Source of the DNA: Rhineura floridana
Taxonomy: Eukaryota > Chordata > Lepidosauria > Squamata > Rhineuridae
Direction of reading: 5' to 3'
DNA length: 64,000 nt
NCBI RefSeq assembly: GCF_030035675.1
Contig: NC_084489.1
Span: 37,495,001-37,559,000, forward strand
Below the pieces are notes generated by a model. That model ran no database searches and was not told the DNA's origin. It saw only the letters and a program-made list of their open reading frames with translations. This document shows positions 32,398-44,122 of this stretch, piece by piece; position 1 is the stretch's first letter; each line of letters begins with the position of its first letter. A program made the translations under genes and the position numbers.

Positions 32398-33150
32398 GGC
32401 CATATCACACCAGACCTTTATTCCACTTTAGACAGTCATAGCTTCCCCCAAAGAATCCTGGGAAGTGTAGTTAGTGAAGGGTGCTGAGAGTTGCTAGGAG
32501 ATGCCCTGTTCCCCTCACACATCTTCAATCAGAGTGACTGACTGTTAAACTACTCTGGCCACTGGAGCTCTGTCAGGGAAATAGGAGTCTCCTCTCAGCA
32601 CCCTTCACCAACTAAACTTCCCAGGATTGTTTGGGGGAAACCGTGACTGTTTAAAATGAAATAAAGGTCTGGTGTGGGTGTGGCCCCCTGATCAGGCAAG
32701 CCCAGCAGCTGTGAGTCTGGCTTTTAGAACACTGTCAGTTGGTTCTTACTGAGCATGCTGCAGCTTATCATTGAGTTCAATGCTAAATTTCTTAAATTAA
32801 TTAAAAATCAGGAATTTTTTAAACTTTTTAAACTTACAAGTACCCTGTGAACATGGCTAATTTTTAATTAATTTCAACAAATTATTAGAACTCTGACAGA
32901 AAAAAGTCCAAAAGTGGTCTGTTTTTTCTCTCCCTCTTTTTACATTTTAAACTCTCGATTCTCTCTGACTGTTTTGTGTATCTCCATGAAAATTTAGAGG
33001 GTTGTTAAACAAGCTCAGGACTGTAAGTTTTGTAAGGTTTTGTTTTGAAATGAGCTTATGGGAAGCATCAGAATTGCATGGGGGTATTTTTCAATTTAAC
33101 ATAGCGGAATGCAAAAAATCCATGCTATAGTATACAGCTCGTGGCTGTAT
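32398..33150 (+). repeat. Composite repeat, copy 2
   Basis: Same order as 8,773-9,580: a fold-back unit (32,398-32,685; TCACACCAGACCTTTATTCC answered by AAAGGTCTGGTGTGGGTGTG), then the same body of about 465 bp ending in the ACAGC..GTGGCTGT hairpin. Small indels separate the copies, for example a shorter middle of the body here. Confidence 0.75.
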
Positions 33151-33954
33151 AGTATCTCCTACAAAACTTCATTATTTTGAGCAGAGGCTTGTTTTGGAGT
33201 CTCTTTGTAAGCAGAAGTGTGGACTTCTCCCCTTCAACAAAGGTGTAGGTAGGCATAGACATGCATCTTTCTTGCACACGCACACACACACACACACCTC
33301 CCTCTGTTTCACAGAGCACACATCCATACAGAGCACACATGCATGTATACCTTTTCCCCTTTCTCACTAACTTGCACACTATACAAACATGTCTCCCTCT
33401 CTCTGTCCAAGTTCATCTCTCTCTCTCGAGTGCATGCAGAGACGCACAGTGCGTACATCTATCTGCCCATGTGCATCTCTCTCAATCAGACACATACAGA
33501 GCTCCTTTGTGGGGTGAAGCAAGTATCTGCTGCCAGCTCCACATGCCTGATGGGCAACAAATAAGCAAACAGGATGGGCATTAGGTGAATGGGGAAGCCA
33601 TCCTGAACAGTTCTTCCCTCACCGCCTCCTCAAACATTATTCAAAACCAACCAGAATGTAACAGAGCAGATCCTTCCAGATCCAGCAACTGCTCTACCAT
33701 TCCAAACAAACCAAAGTGTAATCCAGATGGTAGTACTCTTGGCTTGCACTTATGATAAGCCCAGGAATATATGTGAAAGCTATTATAGACTAGGTTGCAA
33801 TTTCCCTGAAACAGCACAGTTTGGGGAGTACTCTTGGATCTGGCACTATTTCTGGATGGCCAAGTGGTAGTGTTTGCCAAGAGTGTCTTCTGTCAGCTTG
33901 TGACACTTAGACATATACGCCAACTCCACCCTTTTTTTGGAGAAACCAGACCTA
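33151..33954 (+). other. CA/CT-rich and unclassified sequence
   Basis: Contains (CA)n at about 33,277-33,297 and scattered CTCTCT and CACAC clusters to about 33,490. The remainder shows no recognisable gene or repeat. Confidence 0.5.
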
Positions 33955-34410
33955 GGTCTCAGTGCTCTATGCCCTAGTTGCCTCAGGGTCAGATAACTGT
34001 ACTATGCTCCACCTGAGGCTGCCCTTGAAGACATTCTGAAAACTTAAGTTGGTTCAACATGTGGCTGCCAGCTTTCTTACTGGAGCCAGTTGATACAATC
34101 ATCTTACACTGATTGTATGGCAGCTTTGCTGGTTGCCAGTTTGTTTCTGGGCTCAATTCAAGGAAGGTGCTGTGTTGAACCTTTAAAGCCCTAAATGGCT
34201 GAGGCCAGAGTATTTTAAGAATTAACTGCCCTCTAGGTTAGCTTTGTTCATCTTCTGAGGCTTTGTTCTGAGGCTCTCTGTTTTGGGTTATTTCACCCTT
34301 AGAAAATATGGCTAGGGTAATCAAGACAGGGCCTTTTCAGCTGTGGCGCTCAAGAACTAGAGCATCCTCCAATGGTAGTTCTGCCTGACTTTCTTTCAAA
34401 ATAGTTGGCT
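33955..34410 (+). mobile_element. Old L2-clade LINE fragment
   Basis: GCCCTTGAAGACATTCTGAA, CCTTTAAAGCCCTAAATGGC and GGGCCTTTTCAGCTGTGGC correspond to the GLPLKT, LTYKALNG and RAFSVVA blocks of L2 ORF2. Many changes; clearly older than the adjacent full-length copy. Confidence 0.65.
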
Positions 34411-35739
34411 ACAGTAGCTCAGTACAACAGCCCGCAAAGTATTAGCTCATTGAACTCTATGGGACTGACTTCAAATAGCTATATGGAATGGGGCAAAAAT
34501 AACTATGTAGTAGTGCTGAACTTGAAACAGTTTTGTTTAGCACCTGTAAGTGGATTTATCTAAGATGGCGGCATAGGTAGTGGAGCTGTGTTTATAGCTC
34601 CTGTCGCTTATCCCTTTTTAAACATCTTTTAACATTCTTAACACCTAATATTTAGCACTTTAACATTCTTAGCACTTTAATCGCACTTTAATTGCGTTTT
34701 TTATTTGGACTGAGACATTTGGACTGAGACATACCTGGGACTCGAAAGGACTGGAACGGACTGAATCGGCGCGGTGGTTTGAATGCTGCGGGAGCCGGGA
34801 GCCGGGAGCCGCAGGAGCCGGGAATTGCGGCTGGTTGAGTCCGGGGATGATAACGGCCTTTTGTCTCTGCTGCTGTTGATACCTGGTGCAGCCAGGGTCG
34901 TCGTGGGAGTGTCTTGTTCCTCCCCGGCTTCTATCGGCTTGTGCCAGCTCTCCCGGTCCGCGGCTGTGCTGGTTTCGGCTGTTGTTGTCACCTCCTGGGT
35001 CGGCTCCGCTCGGGCTTCTGGTCCTTGGGGACTTTTTGCTGGAGTTTGGTGCGGTTTGGTGCCTAGGCTGTTGCCGCGACGGTTGGGGGCTTGGCTGCCG
35101 CTCTGCTGTAGTTGTCGCCGCATCTTTGTGACCCGGTTTGCCACCCCCTGTCGTCATCGCTGTGCGACCGTTGTGGATCTGGATGCCACCTTGTCGCTGC
35201 TGCTGCGGTCTTGGGCGTTGGGTGTTGCCGCGGATACTATCATCGATGCTGTGGCTCCTGTGGATCCGGCTGCTGCTCTATCTTGCTACTGCTTTGTCCT
35301 GACTATTTCGGATTGTTTGGGGACCGTGATCGTTCCAGTCGTCGTTGTTGCCTGGTGGGGGGCATTGCCGCTTCATCACTTCTGAGCCCCTGACGTTACA
35401 GCTGCCACTGTTGCGATTCGTGGCTATTGGGACCCTGCTGTTATTGCTGTGCTATTTGGGTGTATGAATGGTTGTATGAATGAGTGTGTGATTGTATATG
35501 GAGTATGAGTTTTTTTATTTATTTTATTTTTATTATGTGCCTTGGGGAGAGGATAGGGTGTTGGGAGGGAGGACCAGAGGGGGCCCCAATTAGCGCAGTG
35601 ACGGGTAATGGGAGGTATGGCGCTGTGAGGAGGACACGCCAGTTAAGGGAAACTCGGCCCAGACAACTGGTGGCTGTGCCGAGTTCCGGTCCTCCACACA
35701 TCCACAGGATTGCTGGTAGTTCTACCAGCCAACTCTCGG

Positions 35740-37215
35740 ATCTCCAGTTGCTGCTCTTTAATGCCAGATCGGTAAATAATAAAACCTCCCTCATCTATGA
35801 TTTAATCGTGGATGAGGCGGCCGATCTGGCATGCATTACCGAAACCTGGGTGAGCGATCTGGGAGGTATTAATCTCCCACCTGTGCCCACCTGGGTATTC
35901 GGTTCAGCATCTAGGTAGATCCGAAAGTCGGGGAGGGGGAATCGCTGTGGTCTATAGAAGTTCCATCTCTCTTGTTAGGCACCCCATCCAAGTGGCTAAC
36001 GGCCTGGAGTGTCTGCACATTACGTTGGGCCAGCGAGACAGACTGGGAATACTGTTGGTGTACCATCCATCCTGCTGCCCAACAGCTTCCCTAACTGAAC
36101 TGACAGAGGTGGTCTTGGACTTGGTGTTGCGATCTCCCAAACTTTTGGTATTGGGGGATCTCAACATTCATGCCGAGACTGCCTTGTCTGGAGCAGCTCA
36201 GGACTTCATGACCTCCATGACAGCCATGGGGCTGTCTCAATTTGTTACTGGCCCGACGCATGTGTCAGGACATACTCTAGACTTGATTTTCGCCACTGAA
36301 ATGGGGGAAGGTGATCTGGGAGTGAGGAATCTTACATCTATTCCTTTGTCATGGACAGATCATCGCCTCTTGAGATTTAGACTCACATCGTCTTCTCCCC
36401 TCTGCAAGGGTGGAGGACCAATTAAGATGGTCCGTCCCCGGAGACTAATGAATCCTGAAGGATTTCAGAGGGCTCTGGGGGATTTTCCGGCTGATAAAAC
36501 TGACGATCCTGTCGAAACCCTGGTCACTCTGTGGAATACGGAAATGACCCGGGCAGTTGACACTATCGCCCCAGTGCGCCCTCTCCATTGCAGAGCTCAA
36601 TTGGCTCCTTGGTTTACCGAGGAGCTAAGAGTGATGAAGCAAGAAAGGAGACGGTTGGAGGGTAAATGGGGACGAACTCCCGACGGCTGTAATTATGCAC
36701 TTGTGAAGGCCTCCACAAAACGCTATGTGAAGGCGGTGAGGATGGCGAAGAAGCAATACTTTGCTACCTTCATTCAGTCATCTTGTAACCGCCCAGCGGA
36801 ACTTTATAAGTTTGTCCGGAGACTTTTACACTCTGGTTCTCCGGACGCAATATTACCATCGATGGACCGCTGTGAGGGGTTTGCGAGGCATTTTCAAGAC
36901 AAGATCATAAACATCCGTCGGGACCTTGACTCCAATATTGTAACAGTTGAATCTAATGAGGTGTCCAGAACACAGTCTTGTCCTGTTTTATTGGATGAGT
37001 TTCAGTTGGTACAGCTCGAGGATGTGGTCAAGGTGCTTGGACAAATACGGGCAACCACTTCCGCTCTGGACCCTTGCCCCTCGTGGCTAATAAAAGCTAG
37101 CAGAAATGGAACGGCCGGCTGGGCCAAGGAGGTGATTAATGCCTCATTACGAGAGGGAGTGGTCCCACCTTGCCTGAAACAGGCGATAGTGAGACCGCTC
37201 CTTAAAAAAGCCCTC
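35740..37215 (+). pseudogene. L2 ORF2, endonuclease and linker part
   Basis: The apurinic-type endonuclease begins with LQLLLFNARSVNNKTSLI and DLACITETW (35,743-35,850). It continues in a second frame from about 35,920 (IAVVYRSS, LVLGDLNIHAET, THVSGHTLDLIF, SWTDHRLLRF). The linker follows (LYKFVRRLLHSGSPDAILPS) with PSWLIKASR near 37,080. One frame break at about 35,900-35,930 separates the two segments, so no intact enzyme is encoded. The catalytic-site motifs ITETW, GDLN and DHR remain recognisable. Confidence 0.88.
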
Positions 37216-38563
37216 CTTGGACCCTGATAACTTTAACAACTATAGGCCGGTAGCAAATGTTCCATTTCTGGGCTAGGTTCTAGAGCGCGTGGTTGCTCGC
37301 CAACTCCAGGCTGTCTTGGATGAAACTGATTATCTGGATCCATTTCAATCTGGCTTTCGGCCGGGGTTTGGTACAGAAACTGCCTTGGTCGCCCTGTATG
37401 ATGACCTCTGTCGGGAGAAAGACAGAGGGAGTGTAACTCTGTTGGTTCTCCTTGATCTCTCGGCGGCTTTTGATACCATCGACCATGGTATCCTTCTGGG
37501 GCGACTCGCGGATTTAGGAGTTGGAGGCACTGCTTGGCGGTGGCTGTGCTCCTATCTTGGGAATCGTCTCCAGAAGGTGATGCTTGGGGAACACTACTCG
37601 AGTCCCTGGGTGCTCCAGTATGGGGTCCCGCAGGGCTCAATTCTGTCCCCCATGCTTTTTAATATCTATATGAAGCCGCTGGGTGAGGTCATCAGGAGTT
37701 ATGGAGTGCGTTTCCAGCAATATGCTGATGATACGCAGCTCTATTTCTCCTTTTCATCTTCTTCAGGTGAGGCTGTTGCTGTACTGAACCGCTGCCTGGC
37801 CGCGATAATGGACTGGATGAGAGCGAACAAACTAAAACTCAATCCTGACAAGACTGAGATGCTGTTAGTTGGGGGGCCCTCTGCTCAGATGGTTGATGTC
37901 AGACCTGCCCTAGATGGGGTTACACTCCCCCTAAAGGAACAGGTCCGTAGTTTGGGGGTCTTATTAGATCCGCTTCTGTCACTTGAGGCTCAGGTAGCCT
38001 CGGTGGCACGAAATGCGTTTTACCAGCTTCGGCTGGTAGCCCAACTACGACCCTATCTGGACAGGGAGAACCCAGCCTCAGTTATTCACGCTCTGGTAAC
38101 CTCTATATTGGATTACTGTAATGCTCTCTACGTGGGGTTACCTTTGAAAACGATTCGGAAACTTCAGCTAGTGCAGAATGCTGCGGCCAGAGTTCTTACT
38201 GGGATGAGGAAATTCGACCACATAACACCTATTCTGGCCCAACTGCACTGGCTTCCAATATGTTTCCGGGCCAGATTCAAAGTGTTGGTCCTTACCTATA
38301 AAGCCCTTAACGGCACTGGACCGCAATATCTGATGGAACGCCTCTCCCACTATATTCCTACCCGTTCACTCCGCTCGACGTCTAAGGCCCTTCTCTGGGT
38401 CCCAACCCATACAGAGGCCCGGAGAACAGTAACAAGATCTAGGGCCTTTTCGGTGGTGGCCCCCGAATTATGGAATGCCCTCCCAGATGAGATACGCCTG
38501 GCGCCTTCTCTGTCATCTTTCCGGCGCCAGGTAAAAACCCACCTCTTCACCCAGGCATTTTAA
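37205..38563 (+). pseudogene. L2 ORF2, reverse transcriptase part
   Basis: From 37,289 one frame runs 424 residues to the natural stop at 38,563. It contains [60 protein letters not shown], the catalytic YADDTQLYF near 37,721, [14 protein letters not shown], and the C-terminal domain ending FRRQVKTHLFTQAF. It is separated from the upstream part by one extra A in the A run near 37,205-37,210 and by an in-frame TAG near 37,274. With only two frame breaks and one stop over about 2.8 kb, this copy is young. Confidence 0.9.
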
Positions 38564-38763
38564 TGTATTTTATGCTTTTTAATCTTATTTATTTTATTTC
38601 TAGTTTTCTTTTACTTTGTTTATATAATGTTTTATATTGTATGCACAATACACACTTGCTGTATTTTAAATATTGTGGTTTTATCATGTTGTACACCGCC
38701 CTGGGAGCTGCTAGCTATAGGGCGGTTTAGAAATGCAACTAAATAAATAAATAAATAAAAATA

Positions 38764-39125
38764 AATTTATGTAGTGTGTCAGTGTTATGGATTTCAATTC
38801 TAACCAGTGGGGGCCCAATAAAATATTCTTCTGTTTTTGGATTTGGGTTTATATGAAATTGTAACATGCTCACTTCATTATGTTCTAGCTGTGATCCACA
38901 AGCTAACTAAGCCCATAGTCTTGAACTTCAGCTGGCTTAGTTTGCTTCAGTGGGCCAAAACTAATCTAGATTCAGATAGCATACCTAGTGCCAGGTTATA
39001 TTTTTCATGACTCATCTGAAGAAACATACCTCCACTCAGGTGGGATGGAGAAAAATTCAGTTTGGATAGGATCTTAATGCAAACCTACCTAATTCACATG
39101 TTCCAAAACAACATGCAAACTGAAA
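38764..39125. other. No feature recognised
   Basis: AT-rich intronic DNA. Faint similarity to the AAGCCAAAC palindromic family near 38,890-38,990 was too weak to call. Confidence 0.35.
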
Positions 39126-39435
39126 CACAGGTATCCTTTGAAATTTGCATTTCTCCAACTTTTGTAATACAGTTCTCCAACTGAATAATATGTACAAAAA
39201 TATGTATGTTTGAGGAAAGTAGACATAAACATGCCTATATTAGTGAAAATAACATAAAATGTATTATATTAGGGAAGTGCTTGCAAAAATGTGTATATTG
39301 GGAAAAATTGCACTAAAATGCTCATGAATTTTCATGAGAACTTTTTTAAATTCACAAACTGATGCAGAAATTTGAAGAACAGAACTTCAGATAGGAACAA
39401 AGAGAAACCAAAACTGACAGATTTATTCATCTCTA
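39126..39435 (+). repeat. Unrecognised repeat, copy 2
   Basis: Shares GCAAAAATGTGTATATTGGG, AAAAATTGCACTAAAATG and a closing AACTGACAGAT with 29,150-29,335. Internal re-use of the ATGTGTATATT motif suggests short tandem units within the family. Confidence 0.55.
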
Positions 39436-39624
39436 GTTCTCACTGAAACTTCCTGGCTTCTGGTAAGATTTGAAGTTATGCTTTTTTCATATATATAGCT
39501 TCAAATAAGAAGATGCTTTGGTTCTTGAAAGATACTTGCTTGTTCGTGCAGGAGCAGAAAGTGGCAAAAATCCTTGTGATTGCTCATTTTTATTTCTAAA
39601 TTGTTCAGTGAAGACTGCAGTCAG

Positions 39625-41035
39625 TGCTGGAGTTAGGAAAAAGCCAAGCAAACTATGACTTAGGACCTCACATTATGAGGGGCCTCTAAATATGTTGGAA
39701 ATAGCTAAGAAATCTTATTATAATTGAAGTCACTTTGGCTTAAATAATCTTTCATATAAAATTCACCACCAAAATTCTGAGACCTGACCTCCCCAATCCA
39801 CAACAAAACCCATCAACTTCCCTTTCAGGGCTGCTGGACTACTCACATCATCCACAGATTGCTCAATTTCACCCCAGACCTCATGGGAGCTATTCTACCA
39901 ATACATTCTAAAGTCCTGTTCCACACCAGGCATCCTCTGTGCAAATCCCCTTCTTGCCACTTTTCCACCCCTCCATATACCACCCACACAGGCTTGTAGC
40001 TGGGTGGCTGTAAGGGAAAATACATGCAAGGTAAATATGTATTTTGAGAAGATAGGTGGAATCTAGCAATTGCCCCTTTTATGCCCCATCTGAGGGCCAT
40101 GTATGGGCTGGAATCTGCTTAATAATCTGCTTTTTTTATGTAGCTGTGCCATTGCAATATTTGAATTTCCTTTCAGGCTGTGACTTATAAGGAGTTAAGG
40201 GCACAATCCAACTAGTATTTGCACCGGGTGGGGGGAGTTGGATGTGGTGGACCCCAGCTGAGCTGGCGGGCTTCAGGCACCACCTGGCTCCACTGGCAGA
40301 ATCTACTTGTCCCAGTTCAGTTGCAACACTACTGGGAGCCTGCCAGCTCAGGCAGGGGTCTGTCGGGGACAGACAGCCTTGCAGACAGATAGCCAGCAGA
40401 AGGCCTGGAATGGGGGTTCCAGGGGCGTAGTGGAGGAGGAGCCAAGGGGGGGACTTGTGCGTCATTCTGCTTGTGTTCAGACTGCTCCTGCAGGTCCTGA
40501 TCCAGGTAAAATAATTTCCATGGTGGTCAATGGGGAGTGCTTACTCCCCGGTAGGGATATTCATGGGAATTGTCTTTTGCTTTTCCCGTCCCCACACATG
40601 GCTCCCAACTAAGCTGGTGTTCAGCTGGCCTGGGGACTCCCAAATGGGGAGTGGATGCAGTGGAGCTTTCTACTGGCACATCCTCCGCTGGCCTCCCCTC
40701 CCACCGGTTTCACATCATTTGGATTGCTGTGTAAGCCTGTTGTAGGAATGAATGACAGAAGCTGTCAGGAAGAGCTGTGGAATTCAGTTTCATATAGGCT
40801 AATTAACAAACAAATTATTTAATAATGCAAATAAAGCTTTTTGTAAGAAGTATGTTTTATTTAGTTTTTCACTGCATCTTTGCCTACGTATATATGTGAA
40901 TGTACCATTTATTTTTTCATTACCCTTTCTATTATAATGTAATACACTTTTTTCTGTTTATTTGTTTATGGTATGGGGCCTCTGAATCTTCGTAGGGTTT
41001 AGGGCCTCAGCATGTCTTAATCTGGCCCTGATCAT
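39625..41035. mobile_element. Possible hAT-like element carrying another insert
   Basis: The left end CAGTGCTGGAGTTAGG leads to GGACCTCACATTATGAGGGG; the right end has TAGGGCCTCAGCATGTCTTA and ATCTGGCCCTG. Both resemble termini of GGCCTC-type hAT repeats in inverse orientation. Between them, 40,200-40,735 has its own weak inverted ends (GCACAATCCAACTAG / TTGGATTGCTGTG). A flanking 8-bp duplication is not convincing. Confidence 0.35.
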
Positions 41036-41559
41036 AGTCTCCTCTTGAACAGATTTGGATCCTAAACAGGGTCTGTTTCAAAATGCATAATTGTTTTTTT
41101 TGGGTGAAATGGAATTTGTAAAGAAAGAAAAGGTAACTGATTTCTCTAGATAATCTATATTTCTTCAAAATCATATGCAATTTTTTTTGTCATGAAAAGC
41201 AATGTATTTTATTACAATGGAAGGATCACTGCACATGGGGGAACTAGACTATACATGGTGAGCCACATCAGGACTTATGTCGATTTGTCCCATGTTGGCC
41301 ATGATGCCTAAAAGCATCTTAAGTGATTTGCTTGTTCAATTATTCATTTGCCAACTCAACAGAAAAATGTAGTGCTTGTCTCCTGAGGGATTTAAGACTA
41401 TTAAGGAAATTTACAACAGTCAAAGAGAAAAGACTGATGAAATCAATTAAGAGCTGGTAGTGCAACCCCAGTTCATAAAACATAGGTACCACGTTGATCT
41501 AAATCCATTGTAAGATGGAGGTAGGGGGAAGAATAGGAATGAAAATAAGTTACATACTT

Positions 41560-41800
41560 TATGTTCAAGATTTTATTTAATTAGGTGTAAACCACTTGTG
41601 GTCCTATGTTAAGGGTGAGTTGACTACATCACAGTCCACCATTATAATGAGAAATTGTGGGGGAGGCTCTGTGCTTTGGTTTATAGTTAGAATATAGTTC
41701 AGCAGATTTATTTAATACTTGGTAGTATAGGAGAGCTACGTGTGACGATGGTCCCTGCCAATTTTGGGAAAGAAAGGATAAGAAATGGCTTGTTTTGAAT
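41560..41800. repeat. Unrecognised repeat, intact copy
   Basis: Contains TAATGAGAAATTGTGGGGGA and GGGAAAGAAAGGATAAGAAA. The same blocks occur at 42,255-42,346 and 43,226-43,330, where a hAT element splits them. Confidence 0.5.
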
Positions 41801-42354
41801 GAATCAAAAAGTTGAATGAGAACCTCTGGCACAATTATAGGTGCTGTGGATTTTTCTTCCATTTTCTTTGCTGGGGTGGTTTTTCTGGAGAGATTCCCCC
41901 ATTTGCACTGCATTTTTTTAGGAAATGGCTTGTGTTAGGTCAAGAGGAACATCTAGTATGTGTTTTTGCCTAATAGTAGTATAACAGTTTTGTAGTTTTA
42001 ATTAACAAGGGTTTTTTTGTGACCAGTGTTAATCAATGGGATTCATAAGGGTGTCCCTGTGCATGCTCAGTACAAACATGTGAGATATTAAGTGTGTGGG
42101 GGTGTTAATTGAATGTTGTGTGGAGTGAGAGAGTACTGGGCAGAGAAGGCTGGATGGAAAATGACAGCGTATGACTATGTGAGGAATGGAAAGCACTGGT
42201 GGAGAAGGAGGAGAGAGAGAGGTGAGTGTATATACTTTTTATTTATTTAATATAGAGCCACAACTATGGCCCTGTTGTTAATAGTGAGTGGGTTGAATTG
42301 CATTACATGATTCTAATGAGAAATTGGAGGGGCAGTAGGTTCTATGGCTTATAG

Positions 42355-43217
42355 TGAGGAGCCAACCTTTTTGAGCCTGTGGGCACATTAGAAGTTTTGA
42401 AGAAGTGCCATGGGTGCCATTCACAAAATGGCTGCCATGGAGTGTGTGGCATAACCCAAAATGGCTGCCACATCTAAAAACAGGATAAAAAGAGTCAGGA
42501 CTACCAAATTGTGCATACATGTCTGCTCTGTTATTTATTATTTATTTATTTATTTATTTTCATTTCTAGACCGCCCATAGCTAATAGCTCTCTGGGCGGT
42601 GTACAAAACGAGATTAAAATACAATATAGAATAAAATCAGTAACAAAGGAACACATTAAACTAAAAACATTAAACATAAAGCATTAAACATTAAAATGCC
42701 TGGGAGTATAGCCAGGTCTTAACCTGGCGCCTAAAAGAAAGAACCGTAGGCGCCAGGCGTATTTCCTCTGGTAAGCTGTTCCATAATTCGGGGGCCACCA
42801 CAGAAAAGGCCCTAGATCTAGTAACAGTCCTCCGGGCATCCTGGTGAGTTGGTACCCGGAGGAGGGCCTTAGATACTGAACGAAGCATCCCCCCATCAGT
42901 GGAAAAGAAAGGCATCAACATGAGCCACTGCCACATTTGCTCACAGAGAAAAGATCTGTGCATCTCTGCTGTATTCAGAGTGGAAGGGAGGGTAGGTATC
43001 TAGTCCTGGCATCTGGGTAAATATGGCCATGTTTAAGGGCCCTTGTTCCATATAGGACAGACTGAGTCAGTGCAAACAGGAATTGAGCAGGAAGAGCAAA
43101 CAGTCTCTTGTGCATTGTGGATTTTTCAGGGGATATTTACTGAGACCTTTTGTGGGCTCCATAAGGAAGTATTGGTGAGACCACCGGTGCCTGTGGGTGC
43201 CACATTGGTGACCTCTG
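42355..43217. mobile_element. hAT-type element with perfect 8-bp TSD
   Basis: GCTTATAG occurs at 42,347-42,354 and again at 43,218-43,225, exactly bounding the insert. The left end AGGAGCCAACCTTTTTGAGC and the right end GGTGACCTCTG are degraded inverted hAT termini. The body is non-coding apart from an L2 inserted at about 42,529-42,888. Related left end at 29,584. Confidence 0.8.
42529..42888 (-). mobile_element. 5'-truncated L2 LINE inside the hAT element
   Basis: (ATTT)n tail, stem GACCGCCCATAGC..CTGGGCGGT, then minus-strand coding SVSKALLRVPTHQDARRTVT, RSRAFSVVAPELWNSLPEEI and RRQVKTWLYSQAF with no break. It is very similar to the full-length copy, so a recent insertion. Confidence 0.9.
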
Positions 43218-43330
43218 GCTTATAGTTTGAAAATGGCTTAATGAATTAATTTGAAACATTGCAGTGTAAAAAAAGAAGGTTTGAGAACAATCCATGCCAA
43301 ATTTGGGGTAGAAAGGATAAGAGATGGCTA

Positions 43331-44122
43331 GTTGCTGTTGCTAAGCTACATTCTTACAGACCAGGTCTCGGCCTTGAAGACTTCACAATTCAGGTGACCC
43401 ACAAGGTTGGAAGTTAGATGTGAAAGGAGATGGTGAGAAGAAATTACAGGAGATGAGTAAAAAATAGTTTGAGAGGCATGGGGAGGAGGGGAAACATATC
43501 TGAGGTGCACAGTGGCTGGGTTTCTGATGGACAGCTTTTGAAGGCAAAGGAGAACCTGCAAGAGAAATGGGTAAGGAACTTTTATGGAACAACTGTGTGG
43601 CCATGTGTGCTTTATCTGATGAATTTCCTCTTTTTCCATTACAACCTGTAAAGGCTAGGCTTGCCACTTGACCTGAAAATCCCCAGTGAAGCTGATGCGC
43701 CTTAAATGAACATACAATGTGCAGAAATCAGCTGGAATGATTGTAGGGCATGGGAACCAACATGACCCCTGCTGATGTCATTTAATGATCCAGTTCTTAC
43801 AGGTAGAGGAGCAATGACAGTCAGTAAAAGTTGGCAATCCCATTACAGACACAAGAGCCTGGTTTGGAAAAAAAAGTTGTCAGCCCTAATTTCTAAACTT
43901 ATTTCAATTAAGCCACTTAGTAGTCATAAGATAAGTTGCATGTGAATTCTTGTTCTTCGTGATTTCTTAGTAATGAGGATATTTCTTGCTTTCTTTTTCC
44001 ATTGACTTTCTCATTTTTAATTTCATGTTTGCCTGATGAAACAATAGTAGGCATAGCCATCTAATAACATAATGAAATTCAATTAAAGGAGAAATTCTTT
44101 TTCAATTTAACTTGTGTTATGG
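43331..44122. other. No feature recognised
   Basis: Unique-looking sequence. GGCTTGCCACTTGACC at about 43,657 and GTTGGCAATCCC at about 43,840 hint at weak inverted ends, but not enough to call an element. Confidence 0.35.

Larger units (their letters stand above)
34561..38763 (+). mobile_element. Near full-length L2 LINE
   Basis: Starts near AAGATGGCGGCATAGG, followed by a GC- and CpG-rich 5' region of about 1.2 kb (34,740-35,480), an endonuclease-RT ORF2 in three frames, a 3' UTR with the stem ACCGCCC/GGGCGGT near 38,695-38,730, and an (AAAT)n tail at 38,742-38,763. A short possible TSD (ATTTAT) flanks it. This is the most complete LINE in the window and shares close identity with the 7.6, 25.0 and 42.5 kb fragments. 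Clade assignment to L2 rests on the ORF2 motifs. Confidence 0.9.
42255..43330. repeat. Unrecognised repeat, second copy split by a hAT element
   Basis: TAATGAGAAATTGGAGGGGC lies left of the hAT insertion and GGTAGAAAGGATAAGAGATG lies right of it. Together they parallel 41,560-41,800. Confidence 0.5.

Noticed and set aside
34669-35393. Open frames of 147-200 codons on both strands in the GC-rich start of the L2
   Set aside because: Compositional by-product of the CpG-rich L2 5' region; no recognisable ORF1 domain, so not called as coding.
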